Source of the DNA: JAZDIU01 sp043804635
GTDB lineage: Bacteria; Chloroflexota; Dehalococcoidia; Dehalococcoidales; UBA2162
Direction: 5' to 3'
Assembly: GCA_043804635.1 (NCBI GenBank)
Contig: JAZDIU010000032.1
Location: forward strand, 1-64,000
Length of the DNA: 64,000 nt
Below, in pieces: positions 26,860 to 35,509 of this stretch (position 1 is its first letter; the number at the start of each line of letters is the position of its first letter). The notes under the pieces were generated by a model. The model ran no database searches. It was not told where the DNA came from and saw nothing but the letters and a program-made list of their open reading frames with translations. Position numbers and translations under genes: made by a program.

Positions 26860-28947
26860 ATGGCTAATACAAGATTCCAAAAGCTACTGGAACCGGGTTA
26901 TATCGGTTCGGTGCGAACCAGAAACCGAATGTTGAAGACGGGTGCGCAACCGGGTTTCTTTCCATCCCCTGACGGGAATGTAACCCAGCAACTCAAGGAC
27001 TATTATAATGCCCTGGCACGAGGTGGTGCTGGTATTGTCACCGTCGCCGGCGGCGGCGTGCAATTTCCCAAGGGATCGACTCTCCCCGGAAGGTACCGCG
27101 TCGATGATGATAAATTCATCCCGGGCCTTAAAGAGCTTGCCCAGACCATTCAAAAATATGAATGCCCGGCATTTCTGCAACTAATGAGCCAGGGACCGAT
27201 GCGCCGTCTACAGCCACCCGGTTCGATTTCAGTAGGCGCTTCAGCTATCACAAAAGATGAAATTCCGGTCGCCGAATTTTCGCCAGTCAGAGAACTGAGC
27301 ATCGCTGAGATTGAAGAGATAGTTAAAGGGTTCGCCGATATAGCGGAAAGAGCACATAAAGCCGGGTTCCAAGGAATAGAACTGAACGGTGGCTGCAATC
27401 ACCTGCTGAACAGTTTCTTATCCCGTTTCTGGAACAAACGCCGGGATGCTTACGGTGGGAGTCTGGAGAACCGGGCTAAAATCTATATCGATATCATCAA
27501 AGAGATAAAAAGACGAAATGGAAAAGACTTTGCCGTCATCGCACTTTTCAACGGTGCCGAACCGAGACTGGCAAACGGTATCACCTCCGAGGAAAGCCAG
27601 GAACTGGCTAAATTAGCCCAGGCGGCCGGTGCTGATGCGATTCATGTAAGAGTCGAATTTTACACGCCATACACCGACCCGGCGATTAGGGACAGCACAC
27701 ATTTCCCCGATATCGCGCTATATCCGGAAATTCCGGTCCCACTGGGAGCGGACATCGATACGAGTCAACATGGACGGGGAGGCTGGGTGCCGTTAGCGGC
27801 GGCAGTTAAAAAAGCAGTTCCAATACCAATTATCGCGATAGGCAAACTAGATGCTGAAATCGGTGAGAAGATAATACGTCAGTGTCTGGTAGATTTCATC
27901 AGTCTGAACCGACGCCTGATGGTAGACCATGATTATCCCAACAAAATTATCACCGGCAAGCTGGATGAGATTGTCCCCTGTACTGGTTGCTTTACCTGTT
28001 TCGATGCAAACGAGCGACGGCAACCTCCGCTTTGTCAGGTAAATGCGGCCCTGGGAAGAGAAGGGGAATTTGAAATCAAACCAGCGGACAAGAAAAAGCG
28101 GGTGATGGTTATAGGCGGCGGTCCGGCCGGAATGGAAACCGCCAGAGTTGCCGCCTTAAGGGGACACTCTGTGATGCTCTACGAGAAAGAGAGCAAACTA
28201 GGCGGTTCGATACCTCTAGCCGCTATGGTGAAAGGATTTGAGAGGGAAGACATTTTGAGCCTGATTAGCTATCTCAGCAGCCAGATGGGGAAACTGGGAG
28301 TAGATGTTAAGCTGGGCAAAGAAGTCGACCGGTCAGTGGTAGAACAGGTTAAGCCGGACGTACTGGTCATTGCGACCGGGGGAACGCATAACGTCCCAGC
28401 ACTACCCGGGATAAATAGCCACAAGGTAGTCAGCAGTAAGGCTCTGCATAAACAACTTAAAGGCTATTTAAAATTCTTCGGACCGAAAACTCTGCATCGA
28501 CTTAGCAAGTTCTGGATGCCTATCGGAAAGCAAGTGGTGATTATGGGAGGCAATATTCAGGGCTGCCAGGTAGCGGCTTTCCTGGTCAAGCGCGGCCGGA
28601 AAGTGACTATCGTAGAAACGGCAGATAAAATTGGTGATGGGTTGTTGATTGTAATGGTTAAGCCGTTACTTCTCGACTGGTTAGGCAAGAAGGGGACAAC
28701 GATGATAACTGAGGCGAAATACGATGAAGTAACCGATAAAGGGCTGACCATCACGACTAAAGACGGAAAGAAACAGACCATCGAAGCAGACACAATCATA
28801 ACAGCATTGCCATTGTTACCCAACACGGAATTTATTAAGAGCCTAGGCAAAGTTGTGCCTGAAGTCTACGCAATCGGCGACTGTAATGAACCCCGACTGA
28901 TTGTGAATGCGATTGCCGATGGTTCCAAAATAGGGAGGGCTATTTAA
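26860..28947 (+). CDS. NADH:flavin oxidoreductase, Old Yellow Enzyme / 2,4-dienoyl-CoA reductase type
   Basis: 695 residues. An N-terminal FMN TIM barrel (~1-370) has GFQGIELNGGCNHLLNSFLSRFWNKRRDAYGGS. A Cys cluster CTGCFTCFDAN...C near residues 374-395 binds 4Fe-4S. C-terminal FAD and NAD(P)-binding domains (MVIGGGPAGMETARVAALRGHSV; VVIMGGNIQGCQVAAFLVKRG; YAIGDC) complete the fold. Such enzymes reduce enoates, dienoyl-CoAs or steroid/bile acid double bonds. SD GGAGAGGAG and TATAAT (26825-26830) lie upstream. The substrate is not evident. The divergent or convergent MFS gene next door may move a related compound. Confidence 0.9.
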   Translation: MANTRFQKLLEPGYIGSVRTRNRMLKTGAQPGFFPSPDGNVTQQLKDYYNALARGGAGIVTVAGGGVQFPKGSTLPGRYRVDDDKFIPGLKELAQTIQKYECPAFLQLMSQGPMRRLQPPGSISVGASAITKDEIPVAEFSPVRELSIAEIEEIVKGFADIAERAHKAGFQGIELNGGCNHLLNSFLSRFWNKRRDAYGGSLENRAKIYIDIIKEIKRRNGKDFAVIALFNGAEPRLANGITSEESQELAKLAQAAGADAIHVRVEFYTPYTDPAIRDSTHFPDIALYPEIPVPLGADIDTSQHGRGGWVPLAAAVKKAVPIPIIAIGKLDAEIGEKIIRQCLVDFISLNRRLMVDHDYPNKIITGKLDEIVPCTGCFTCFDANERRQPPLCQVNAALGREGEFEIKPADKKKRVMVIGGGPAGMETARVAALRGHSVMLYEKESKLGGSIPLAAMVKGFEREDILSLISYLSSQMGKLGVDVKLGKEVDRSVVEQVKPDVLVIATGGTHNVPALPGINSHKVVSSKALHKQLKGYLKFFGPKTLHRLSKFWMPIGKQVVIMGGNIQGCQVAAFLVKRGRKVTIVETADKIGDGLLIVMVKPLLLDWLGKKGTTMITEAKYDEVTDKGLTITTKDGKKQTIEADTIITALPLLPNTEFIKSLGKVVPEVYAIGDCNEPRLIVNAIADGSKIGRAI

Positions 28948-28964
28948 CAGATAGCTGTAAGCTG

Positions 28965-30164
28965 TCAGCTATTAGCTGCTTTATTTCTTCCATACGGTGG
29001 GTGTTTTGAGATAACTAACATCAGGACTGTACCTATCATAGCGGTGGAACCTAATAGAAGCCAGGCCGGACGGTAGTCGCCGGTGACATCATAAAACCAG
29101 CCTACCGCAGGTGTAACTACCAGCTGAGCCAGCATCATAAAGACACTCGTCAATCCAAAGATGGTGCCGAAGTGTTTGGTGCCGAAGTATTCCGCCGTAA
29201 AAGGTACCCGCAAAGGTGTTACCCCACTAAGACCTAGGCTAAACAGGAAGACAAACAAAGCTATCAACCACAATGGAGCGGCGGCGTCATTAATAAACCA
29301 GAGCAGGAGCACGGCGAGACTATTTCCAACGAGGCCGATGGCGGTTGCGTATCTCACGCCGATAGTATCGGACAACCATCCGAATAGGGGACGTCCGGCC
29401 GCAGTCAATACCCACCCGGCCGTCGCTATCAGGCTGGCGGTCGAACGTGTCATTCCGACACCAGTTAAATAAGGCATAATATACAGGACAACGCTGTGAG
29501 CGGCTCCCATATACAAGAAACCCGAAGCATTCACCAACCAGAAAGCCGGCGTCTTGATGGTTTCTTTGACGGTCATACCGACATCAGAAGACCTTCGTAG
29601 TGGAGTCGAGCCTACTCGGGGCTTCCCATCAGGCAATAAACCATAGTCTTCCGGTCGGTCGCGAAAAACAAGACTCAGCGGGACGCCGATTATAAAGACG
29701 CCGATAGCAACGAAGAAAAGTACCCTTTGATAGCTATAGGTATCAATCATCTTAACCAGAAGAGGGACAAACAATCCGGCGACGCCCATACCAGCAGTTA
29801 ACAATCCCGTAGCTTTACCTAAGTTTTGCCTGAACCATCTGGCTACCAGAGTATTGACAATCTGAGAGGAAACGAGAGAGCTACCCAGACCGATAATTAT
29901 GTATGAGGCGAACAATAGAAATAAACTATTTGCCAGACCCAAGAGAAAGATACCGAGACACATCGTGAAAAGGCCGATTAACGCCAGCCACCTGACGCGA
30001 TACTTGTCGACGGCTCTTCCCCATAATGGGTTGAAGAGTCCCGATTCTACAGTACGCATTCCGGCAGCCAGCGAGATTTGGGCAACGCTCCAGCCGAAAG
30101 CCGCCACCATAGGGTCGATAAAAGCGGTGAACCCGTTAACAAAAAGCGTGCTGTTGACCATCAT
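28965..30164 (-). CDS. Major facilitator superfamily transporter (N-terminus probably longer)
   Basis: 399 residues from the first ATG, with ~11-12 membrane helices of the oxalate/formate-antiporter-like MFS type (WGRAVDKYRVRWLALIG between helices 2 and 3; second repeat LFGWLSDTIGVRYATAIG). The first ATG falls inside helix 1. The same frame continues upstream with KLFYGWYIVAVGAFF, the usual start of this family, until a stop at 30231-30233. No ATG, GTG or TTG occurs in that stretch; CTG at 30227 or 30206 or ATT at 30212 are the only near-cognate starts. The substrate is unknown; co-location with the flavin reductase is suggestive only. Confidence 0.85.
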   Translation of the reverse strand: MMVNSTLFVNGFTAFIDPMVAAFGWSVAQISLAAGMRTVESGLFNPLWGRAVDKYRVRWLALIGLFTMCLGIFLLGLANSLFLLFASYIIIGLGSSLVSSQIVNTLVARWFRQNLGKATGLLTAGMGVAGLFVPLLVKMIDTYSYQRVLFFVAIGVFIIGVPLSLVFRDRPEDYGLLPDGKPRVGSTPLRRSSDVGMTVKETIKTPAFWLVNASGFLYMGAAHSVVLYIMPYLTGVGMTRSTASLIATAGWVLTAAGRPLFGWLSDTIGVRYATAIGLVGNSLAVLLLWFINDAAAPLWLIALFVFLFSLGLSGVTPLRVPFTAEYFGTKHFGTIFGLTSVFMMLAQLVVTPAVGWFYDVTGDYRPAWLLLGSTAMIGTVLMLVISKHPPYGRNKAANS

Positions 30165-30289
30165 AAAGAAGGCGCCAACAGCAACTATATACCATCCGTA
30201 GAACAGTTTAATTTTCGTTAATTTCAGACCTTATTCTCTTTAAACCATAGGCCATTATGCTTACCGATGGAGCGAACCTGACAAGCTAG

Positions 30290-30364
30290 TGGAGCGGGAG
30301 ACGGGATTCGAACCCGCGACTTTCTGCTTGGGAAGCAGACATTCTACCGCTGAATTACTCCCGC
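30290..30364 (-). tRNA. tRNA-Gly (CCC anticodon)
   Basis: 75 bases including an encoded CCA end. The acceptor stem GCGGGAG/CTCCCGC, T-arm GCGGGTTCGAATCCCGT and anticodon arm TCTGC-TTCCCAA-GCAGA are intact. The anticodon CCC reads GGG. Transcribed leftwards, upstream of the MFS gene. Confidence 0.97.
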
Positions 30365-30489
30365 TCGAAACGTGCCTATTTTACTCCAAAAAATCATAGG
30401 TGTAAAGGCGATACCGGTTCATATAACGACCTTACCGTCCCCCTCATCCCTTTTATCCCCCTCACCAAATGAAGGAGAAAGATAAAAAT

Positions 30490-30518
30490 AAAGAAGGGAG
30501 CGATGCCCCCTTCTTTAA
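30490..30518 (-). terminator. Intrinsic terminator of the DUF2318/ABC operon
   Basis: The stem AAAGAAGGG / CCCTTCTTT with a nine-base loop lies 25 bases downstream of the DUF2318 stop. In the leftward direction it is followed by ATTTTTAT. Confidence 0.75.
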
Positions 30519-30540
30519 AAATTACCTCCCTTTCCAAGTA

Positions 30541-31071
30541 TTACGGCAAGCCTGGCTCGTTAGTGTTTTGATAAGCTGTTATCAGGTCGCTACCCCTCAT
30601 CAATAACTTGCCGCCACTGGCTTCGTATGAGACCGCCGCTTTAGGATAAGCAACACAGGCACCAGAAATCCCTTTGCCAGTATTTGCTTTAAAGGTAGTC
30701 CGGCAGGTATCGCATACCAGTGTGTCTTTATTGAGGGAGAAGCCGATAGACCGACAGGGTGGACAGACATTAGCCCTGACGTTGATTTTCCCGTCTATCT
30801 CATATGCCATAAAAGCTATCTCGCCACCCAGTGCTACGGGTATATTAAAATGGACAATTTTTTTATCAGCAATCTCACTAACGGGAATAGAGACGGTATC
30901 GCCGGTAATCTGTGGCTTAATCCACGTTGCTTTCACAGCATTCCGACCTGCTGAACTGCTGCAAGCAACAGAGCCCAGAGCAACGCCAAGTAGTGCAATG
31001 CCAATTAATACCATTAGAGACAATCCCTCCAGTCTTTTCATCCGAGTATAAATTCTACGTAACAAGTCCAT
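30541..31071 (-). CDS. DUF2318 domain protein (FtrD-like, Cys-rich, membrane-anchored)
   Basis: 176 residues with an N-terminal membrane segment or lipoprotein signal (LLGVALGSVACSS) and an external DUF2318 domain. The two CxxC pairs are VCPPCRSIGF and LVCDTCRTTF; they are expected to bind a metal or act as a thiol centre. The family occurs fused to or beside FTR1/P19-type ferrous iron uptake systems. It is the last gene of an ABC permease-ATPase-thioredoxin-DUF2318 operon, an order resembling the p19 iron locus of Campylobacter. SD AGGAGG lies before the ATG. Confidence 0.87.
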   Translation of the reverse strand: MDLLRRIYTRMKRLEGLSLMVLIGIALLGVALGSVACSSSAGRNAVKATWIKPQITGDTVSIPVSEIADKKIVHFNIPVALGGEIAFMAYEIDGKINVRANVCPPCRSIGFSLNKDTLVCDTCRTTFKANTGKGISGACVAYPKAAVSYEASGGKLLMRGSDLITAYQNTNEPGLP

Positions 31072-31087
31072 CTTTTTACCTCCTGAA

Positions 31088-31996
31088 TTAGTCTTTGCCG
31101 TTTATGACCTGGTCCAATTCGTTAGAAAGGACAGAGAGGTCGGAATAGCCGGAAACCATTCTGACATTTTGCTCCTGATCTATTAAAATCAATGTGGGGT
31201 AGCCGTATTTCTTGAGATAGCCCACATATTTACGAACGATGGAATTATCGGAATCGAGAATCCAGGGCCACGTCAGGTTGTTTTGCCGGGCAAAATTACG
31301 GAGCACTTCCGGCGGGCAACAGCCGCAGAAGACAGATACTGGCACGAAGTCGGCGCGTTGTTCCTTAAGCTGTTTGATTACCAGGAGCTGTTTGGAAACT
31401 ACGTTGTTGACTTCCGGGCTGCAGCCATAATTCACGAAATTTAGCAGGACAATGGACCCTTTGAATTGAGAAAGAGTTATCGGTTGATTGGTTGCGACGT
31501 CAACACCGGTAAAATCCGGGGCAGCAGCTTTGATTACAGTATTGGTGTTATTCGAGCTTGCGGCGCTCATTTCGACAACTTTGAACTCTCCGGTAAGTTC
31601 TCCCCAAGTGACCTTATACGCCCCGGGAGTTTCAGCGGGAATTACAAAACTCAAGAGTTGAGTTGATTCAGCCGGTATAGCTACTTCCGGCAAGCCCCGG
31701 AAGCTGGGCAGCGAACCCCTGGTAATATCGTCTATTCGAATCTCGGGAGTATAGCTATTCTGCGCATTACCGTTATTAGTTACTCTGGCGGTGACAATAA
31801 CCTGAACGCCGGTATTAGCTTCAGGAGGGCTAATCGTTAGCGAGCTGACCTTGAAATCCGGAAGAGGTGATGCTACCTCTGGGGTCGTTGATTTGGAGGT
31901 CACCTCAAGTAAGTTTGAACCGGCACAGGCTTGGACAAGCCCGACGACAATGAATATAGCTATTATTAAGGCAATTTGTTTGAACGCAATTTTCAT
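31088..31996 (-). CDS. Lipoprotein with CARDB-like domain and thioredoxin/TlpA-like domain
   Basis: 302 residues. A signal peptide with lipobox VQAC ends at about Cys24. Residues ~45-145 resemble a CARDB/immunoglobulin-like domain (DFKVSSLTISPPEANTGVQVIV). Residues ~160-300 are a TlpA/AhpC-like thioredoxin fold (GSIVLLNFVNYGCSPEVNN ... YGYPTLILIDQEQ). The usual CxxC is reduced to a single Cys (GCSPEV); a separate CGCC cluster follows ~40 residues later (VFCGCCPPE). Its ATG overlaps the ATPase stop (ATGA), indicating coupling. A thiol-redox function tied to the ABC transporter is likely, but the missing resolving Cys makes the mechanism unclear. Confidence 0.8.
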   Translation of the reverse strand: MKIAFKQIALIIAIFIVVGLVQACAGSNLLEVTSKSTTPEVASPLPDFKVSSLTISPPEANTGVQVIVTARVTNNGNAQNSYTPEIRIDDITRGSLPSFRGLPEVAIPAESTQLLSFVIPAETPGAYKVTWGELTGEFKVVEMSAASSNNTNTVIKAAAPDFTGVDVATNQPITLSQFKGSIVLLNFVNYGCSPEVNNVVSKQLLVIKQLKEQRADFVPVSVFCGCCPPEVLRNFARQNNLTWPWILDSDNSIVRKYVGYLKKYGYPTLILIDQEQNVRMVSGYSDLSVLSNELDQVINGKD

Positions 31997-32685
31997 TTCT
32001 CTTGTTCCTCCTTTTGTGTCCGCGTCCTATCGACAATTCGACCGTCCTTGAGAAAGACAATTTCTCCGGCATGCTTAGCGACTTCAGGACTATGAGTGAC
32101 CATTATGATAGTGCGTCCTTGTTTGTTCAGTTGGTCGAACAAACTTAAAATCTCGTTGCCTGTTTTCTGGTCCATATTGCCGGTAGGCTCATCGGCTAAA
32201 ATAAGTGAAGGATTATTAACAATTGCCCGGGCGATAGCTACTCGCTGTTGTTCACCACCGCTTAACTGTCCCGGTTTGTGTTTAGCCCGTTTTTCTAAAC
32301 CAACATCCTTCAAGACGTTCATAGCCTTGTCAAGCGAGTTCCCATTCGCTCCACAAAACAGCAACGGCAGAAAAACGTTCTCCTGGGCAGTAAGAGACGG
32401 CAGCAAATGGTATTGCTGAAAGACGTAGGCAATTTTTCCCCTTCTGATTTCAACGAGAGCATTCTCGTCGAGGTCGTCGATACGTTTCCCATCCAATTCC
32501 ACTTCGCCGCCGGAAAGGCGGTCCAGACCGCCGATAACATTCAAGAGAGTGGACTTGCCACTTCCCGAAGGACCCATAATCGCTATGAAATCACCATCGT
32601 TTACCTGAAGCGAGACATCGTTCAGGGCAACTACTTTGGCAATTCCTTGACCGTAAACTTTCGATGCATTTTTAACGTCTAACAT
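31993..32685 (-). CDS. ABC transporter ATPase (MacB/LolD family)
   Basis: 230 residues. Walker [11 protein letters not shown]-loop FQQYHLLP, signature [14 protein letters not shown], Walker [13 protein letters not shown] and switch His MVTHS are intact. It pairs with the FtsX-type permease 11 bases upstream. Members of this family drive lipoprotein or substrate extrusion, or, in the P19-type iron locus, a periplasm-facing mechanical step. SD GAGGTGA precedes the ATG. Confidence 0.92.
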   Translation of the reverse strand: MLDVKNASKVYGQGIAKVVALNDVSLQVNDGDFIAIMGPSGSGKSTLLNVIGGLDRLSGGEVELDGKRIDDLDENALVEIRRGKIAYVFQQYHLLPSLTAQENVFLPLLFCGANGNSLDKAMNVLKDVGLEKRAKHKPGQLSGGEQQRVAIARAIVNNPSLILADEPTGNMDQKTGNEILSLFDQLNKQGRTIIMVTHSPEVAKHAGEIVFLKDGRIVDRTRTQKEEQEK

Positions 32686-32696
32686 TTCAATTCACC

Positions 32697-33887
32697 TCAC
32701 AATGACCGGAATGAATCGGAGACCTTAATGGTTGTGGCACGGAACGCCGGATATGCGGCGGAGATGATGGCAACAAAGATAGCCAGTAGTAGCGACAACG
32801 GCAAATACTGTGGGACATAAGTGATAGATGTTCCCTCAAAAACAAGCGGTCCTACCCCGTAGGCGACTAATGTTCCGGCCAAATAACCGAAGACGCCTCC
32901 AATTATTCCGATAATCACCGCCTCGTAGACAAAAGCTTTGATTATCTGCCGGCGGGAGGCGCCTACCGCCCGCATTATGCCGATGTCTTTAATTCTCTCG
33001 TGAACGGATGTCATCATCGTGTTTACTACGCCGAAAGCACCGATAACCAGCGTAATTCCGGCTAGAGCCAACATAAACTTGTTCATCTTGTCTACCATAC
33101 CCATTTCAGTCTCAGCCACCTGTTTAACCGCCAATGCCCTCACGCCAGCGATATTCTGGTTTATGGCGTCAGCGATGATTTCTACCGGACAGGCATTACA
33201 CAGTGCACGAATATCTATCGAGGACACCAATCCTTCCTTGCCGAATGCTTTCTGTAATGTTTGAAGCGTGACAAAAATCTGGTAGTCGTCATTCGAACCG
33301 GTCTCTTCCAGAATACCGACTACGGTCGTATCGCTCCCATTGAATGCAACTTTATCTCCTATGCTCAAGCCGAGTATCCGGGCAGTCTGTGCGCCAAGCA
33401 ATGCCTGGTCTTTTTGTTCAATGTATTTTCCTTCCCTGACTTCCCACCACGTCTTAATCCTTATCTCTTCTTGCGGCTCTATGCCAACCACTATCAGGTT
33501 CGTTTCCTTCACCTTTGTGTTAACGAATAACTTGGGAGCAATCGTGGCAATATTACCTTGGTCTTTCACACCTAGAGCTTCCCGTATCTTACTATCGGCG
33601 ATTTGTCTGATTTCAGGCAATTTCGTCTCGGGAATATAGTTTTCGCCTACTGTCAGCGCTCCCAGGCTAAGGTCGCCCAACTTCATGTCAACGTTGCTTA
33701 TAGCGGGCACTACATTAAGGTTAGCCCCATATTTCTCAAGCTGGCTATATATTTTCGCTTGTCCCGCTCTGGCTATGGTCAATATGCCGACGACGGTCAT
33801 TGCAGCAATCACTATGCCGAGAGCGGCATACAACACTCGTTTTTTCCTTCTCAGGGTATCTTTAAATACCAAATGGTATAGTTTCAA
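32697..33887 (-). CDS. ABC transporter permease (FtsX/MacB family)
   Basis: 396 residues. An N-terminal helix (~15-37), a long external MacB-type periplasmic core domain (~40-265) and three C-terminal helices in an FtsX domain (KDIGIMRAVGASRRQIIKAFVYEA). It starts at TTG with SD AGGAGG. The external loop carries a CNAC pair (RALCNACPVEII), unusual and possibly redox- or metal-linked given the Cys-rich neighbours. Confidence 0.9.
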   Translation of the reverse strand: MKLYHLVFKDTLRRKKRVLYAALGIVIAAMTVVGILTIARAGQAKIYSQLEKYGANLNVVPAISNVDMKLGDLSLGALTVGENYIPETKLPEIRQIADSKIREALGVKDQGNIATIAPKLFVNTKVKETNLIVVGIEPQEEIRIKTWWEVREGKYIEQKDQALLGAQTARILGLSIGDKVAFNGSDTTVVGILEETGSNDDYQIFVTLQTLQKAFGKEGLVSSIDIRALCNACPVEIIADAINQNIAGVRALAVKQVAETEMGMVDKMNKFMLALAGITLVIGAFGVVNTMMTSVHERIKDIGIMRAVGASRRQIIKAFVYEAVIIGIIGGVFGYLAGTLVAYGVGPLVFEGTSITYVPQYLPLSLLLAIFVAIISAAYPAFRATTIKVSDSFRSL

Positions 33888-34035
33888 TCCAACTCCTCCT
33901 GTTTTTATTAAGACGCTAAATGAAATCTGGATAGATTGAATAACCAGCCCACCTTCGATGGATTTAAAAATGGCGATAAGAGGACAAACGTATACTACAA
34001 GCAGTAAATAGTATAGATGGTGGGTGGTTAGAGGA

Positions 34036-34446
34036 TTAGAGCTGAGGAGGTTCTTCGGAAATCAGACAGTTGCGGCAATGGTACTCAATGGTTATATTAA
34101 ACGGAGATTCCTGGAGAAACACACTTTGGAAGGTTTTTGGTTTATCAATAGAGCATTGGGAAATCAGGCCTTTAGTATTAACCACTACGCAGAGACGCTG
34201 AACATTAGTAACCGACCCGGGAGGCAAAACCTCATCGCTGGGTGCGCCGGTCAAAGAACATTGAGACAGTGAGCAGGAGATTAAACAGCATAGCGAATTG
34301 GCAGCCGTGTCTTGACAAGGGGTAGAATCACAGCCCTCGGAGGTGGTTCCTAATGGTGCGGCGGCACTGCTAACCGGCGCCAGCACCAAAAATAACGTGG
34401 CTAACGCTACTGCAAACCGTATGGACTTAGAAAAACCCGCCCGCAT
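34036..34446 (-). CDS. Cys-rich exported protein of unknown function
   Basis: 136 residues. A Sec signal peptide (~1-30, LATLFLVLAPVSSAAA) is followed by a short mature part with ten cysteines, including GCDSTPC, LCCLISCSLSQC and HCRNC. No family is recognised. The SD GAGGTAGGG and TATACT upstream support expression. It lies 148 bases before the FtsX permease on the same strand. With the DUF2318 and thioredoxin-like proteins it makes a cluster of exported Cys-rich proteins, so it may bind a metal or be a redox substrate of the system. Confidence 0.7.
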   Translation of the reverse strand: MRAGFSKSIRFAVALATLFLVLAPVSSAAAPLGTTSEGCDSTPCQDTAANSLCCLISCSLSQCSLTGAPSDEVLPPGSVTNVQRLCVVVNTKGLISQCSIDKPKTFQSVFLQESPFNITIEYHCRNCLISEEPPQL

Positions 34447-34547
34447 CTCCCTACCTCAATTTAAAGTATAACAGATTCCCCTCTGAAATTAAAATCAGTA
34501 AATTTACCTAATTATATTTCCCAGCGTACTTATCTGCTAAGAAAAAT

Positions 34548-35489
34548 TTATAGACCGAGGAGTTTCTCAGCATTCAGGTGGCAGATTTTCTCTTTATCGC
34601 TATCACAAATCGGAACCGACTGGATAAACTGTACCCCTTCCTGGCTCGATTCGAAAGGATAATCTACAGCGAATAATATATTATCGGCACCTAATGCCAG
34701 ATAGGCACACATCAATGGTGGTCCCCAGAACATACCGCTGGTGGTGATAAAGAAATTGTCTTTTATATACTGGCTCGGAGTTTTCTTGAGTTTTTTGGAT
34801 AGCGGGTCTCTCTTCCAATGATTGTCTATTCGCCACAGCCAGTAGGGCAACGCCTCACCCATATGGCCCAATACGATTTTCAATTTAGGATATTCATCGA
34901 ATAGACCGCTGCAAATCAGACGCAGAGCGTGTAACGAAACTTCAGCAGCAAACCCAGCCATCGCACCGGCAAGCACAGGATAAGCTGAGAAAGACTTAAG
35001 CAGTTCAGGGGACGGGCGCTGAGGATGAATGTATATCGGGACATCTAACTTTTCAGCGGCGGCAAATATGGGTCGGAACTTCCTATCATCTAGATATTCG
35101 CCTTTGACGTGAGAATTTATGCTGGTCCCCTTTAGCCCGAGCTTCCTTACTGCTCTTTCAAGCTCTTTGGCGGCTTCTTCCGGGGCTTGAGGAGCGATTG
35201 CCGCCAGACCGGCGAACCTCGTAGGATATTTCTTGACCACGTCAGCAAGCTTATCGTTGATTTTCTTAGCAGTGGCGACACCAACTGGAACATCGAGTGC
35301 CTGGACGCCAGGCTGAAAGAAAGATAGTACCTGCATATCGACGCCGGCTTCATCCATTACTTTCAGTCGGCCTTTATCCATATCGAGGAGGACATCCGTG
35401 TTAGCAGAAGTCGAGAATCCTACCGTCGAGCGCATCGCATCGATAAATTCTTGAGTAATGAAATGTTCTTCAAAAGCGATTGTTTTCAT
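34548..35489 (-). CDS. Amidohydrolase 2 family protein (metal-dependent hydrolase/decarboxylase)
   Basis: 313 residues of the ACMSD/gamma-resorcylate decarboxylase/4-oxalomesaconate hydratase group. Motifs: EEH at the N-terminus, VPIYIHPQRP, LGHMGEALPYW and a terminal Asp in AVDYPFE, a probable single-metal site. It is a paralogue of the next gene upstream (20 bases apart), and both follow a TRAP transporter cluster. A role in breakdown or decarboxylation of an imported aromatic or dicarboxylic acid is inferred. Confidence 0.86.
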   Translation of the reverse strand: MKTIAFEEHFITQEFIDAMRSTVGFSTSANTDVLLDMDKGRLKVMDEAGVDMQVLSFFQPGVQALDVPVGVATAKKINDKLADVVKKYPTRFAGLAAIAPQAPEEAAKELERAVRKLGLKGTSINSHVKGEYLDDRKFRPIFAAAEKLDVPIYIHPQRPSPELLKSFSAYPVLAGAMAGFAAEVSLHALRLICSGLFDEYPKLKIVLGHMGEALPYWLWRIDNHWKRDPLSKKLKKTPSQYIKDNFFITTSGMFWGPPLMCAYLALGADNILFAVDYPFESSQEGVQFIQSVPICDSDKEKICHLNAEKLLGL

Positions 35490-35509
35490 AGCTCACCTTC
35501 CATCCGATA

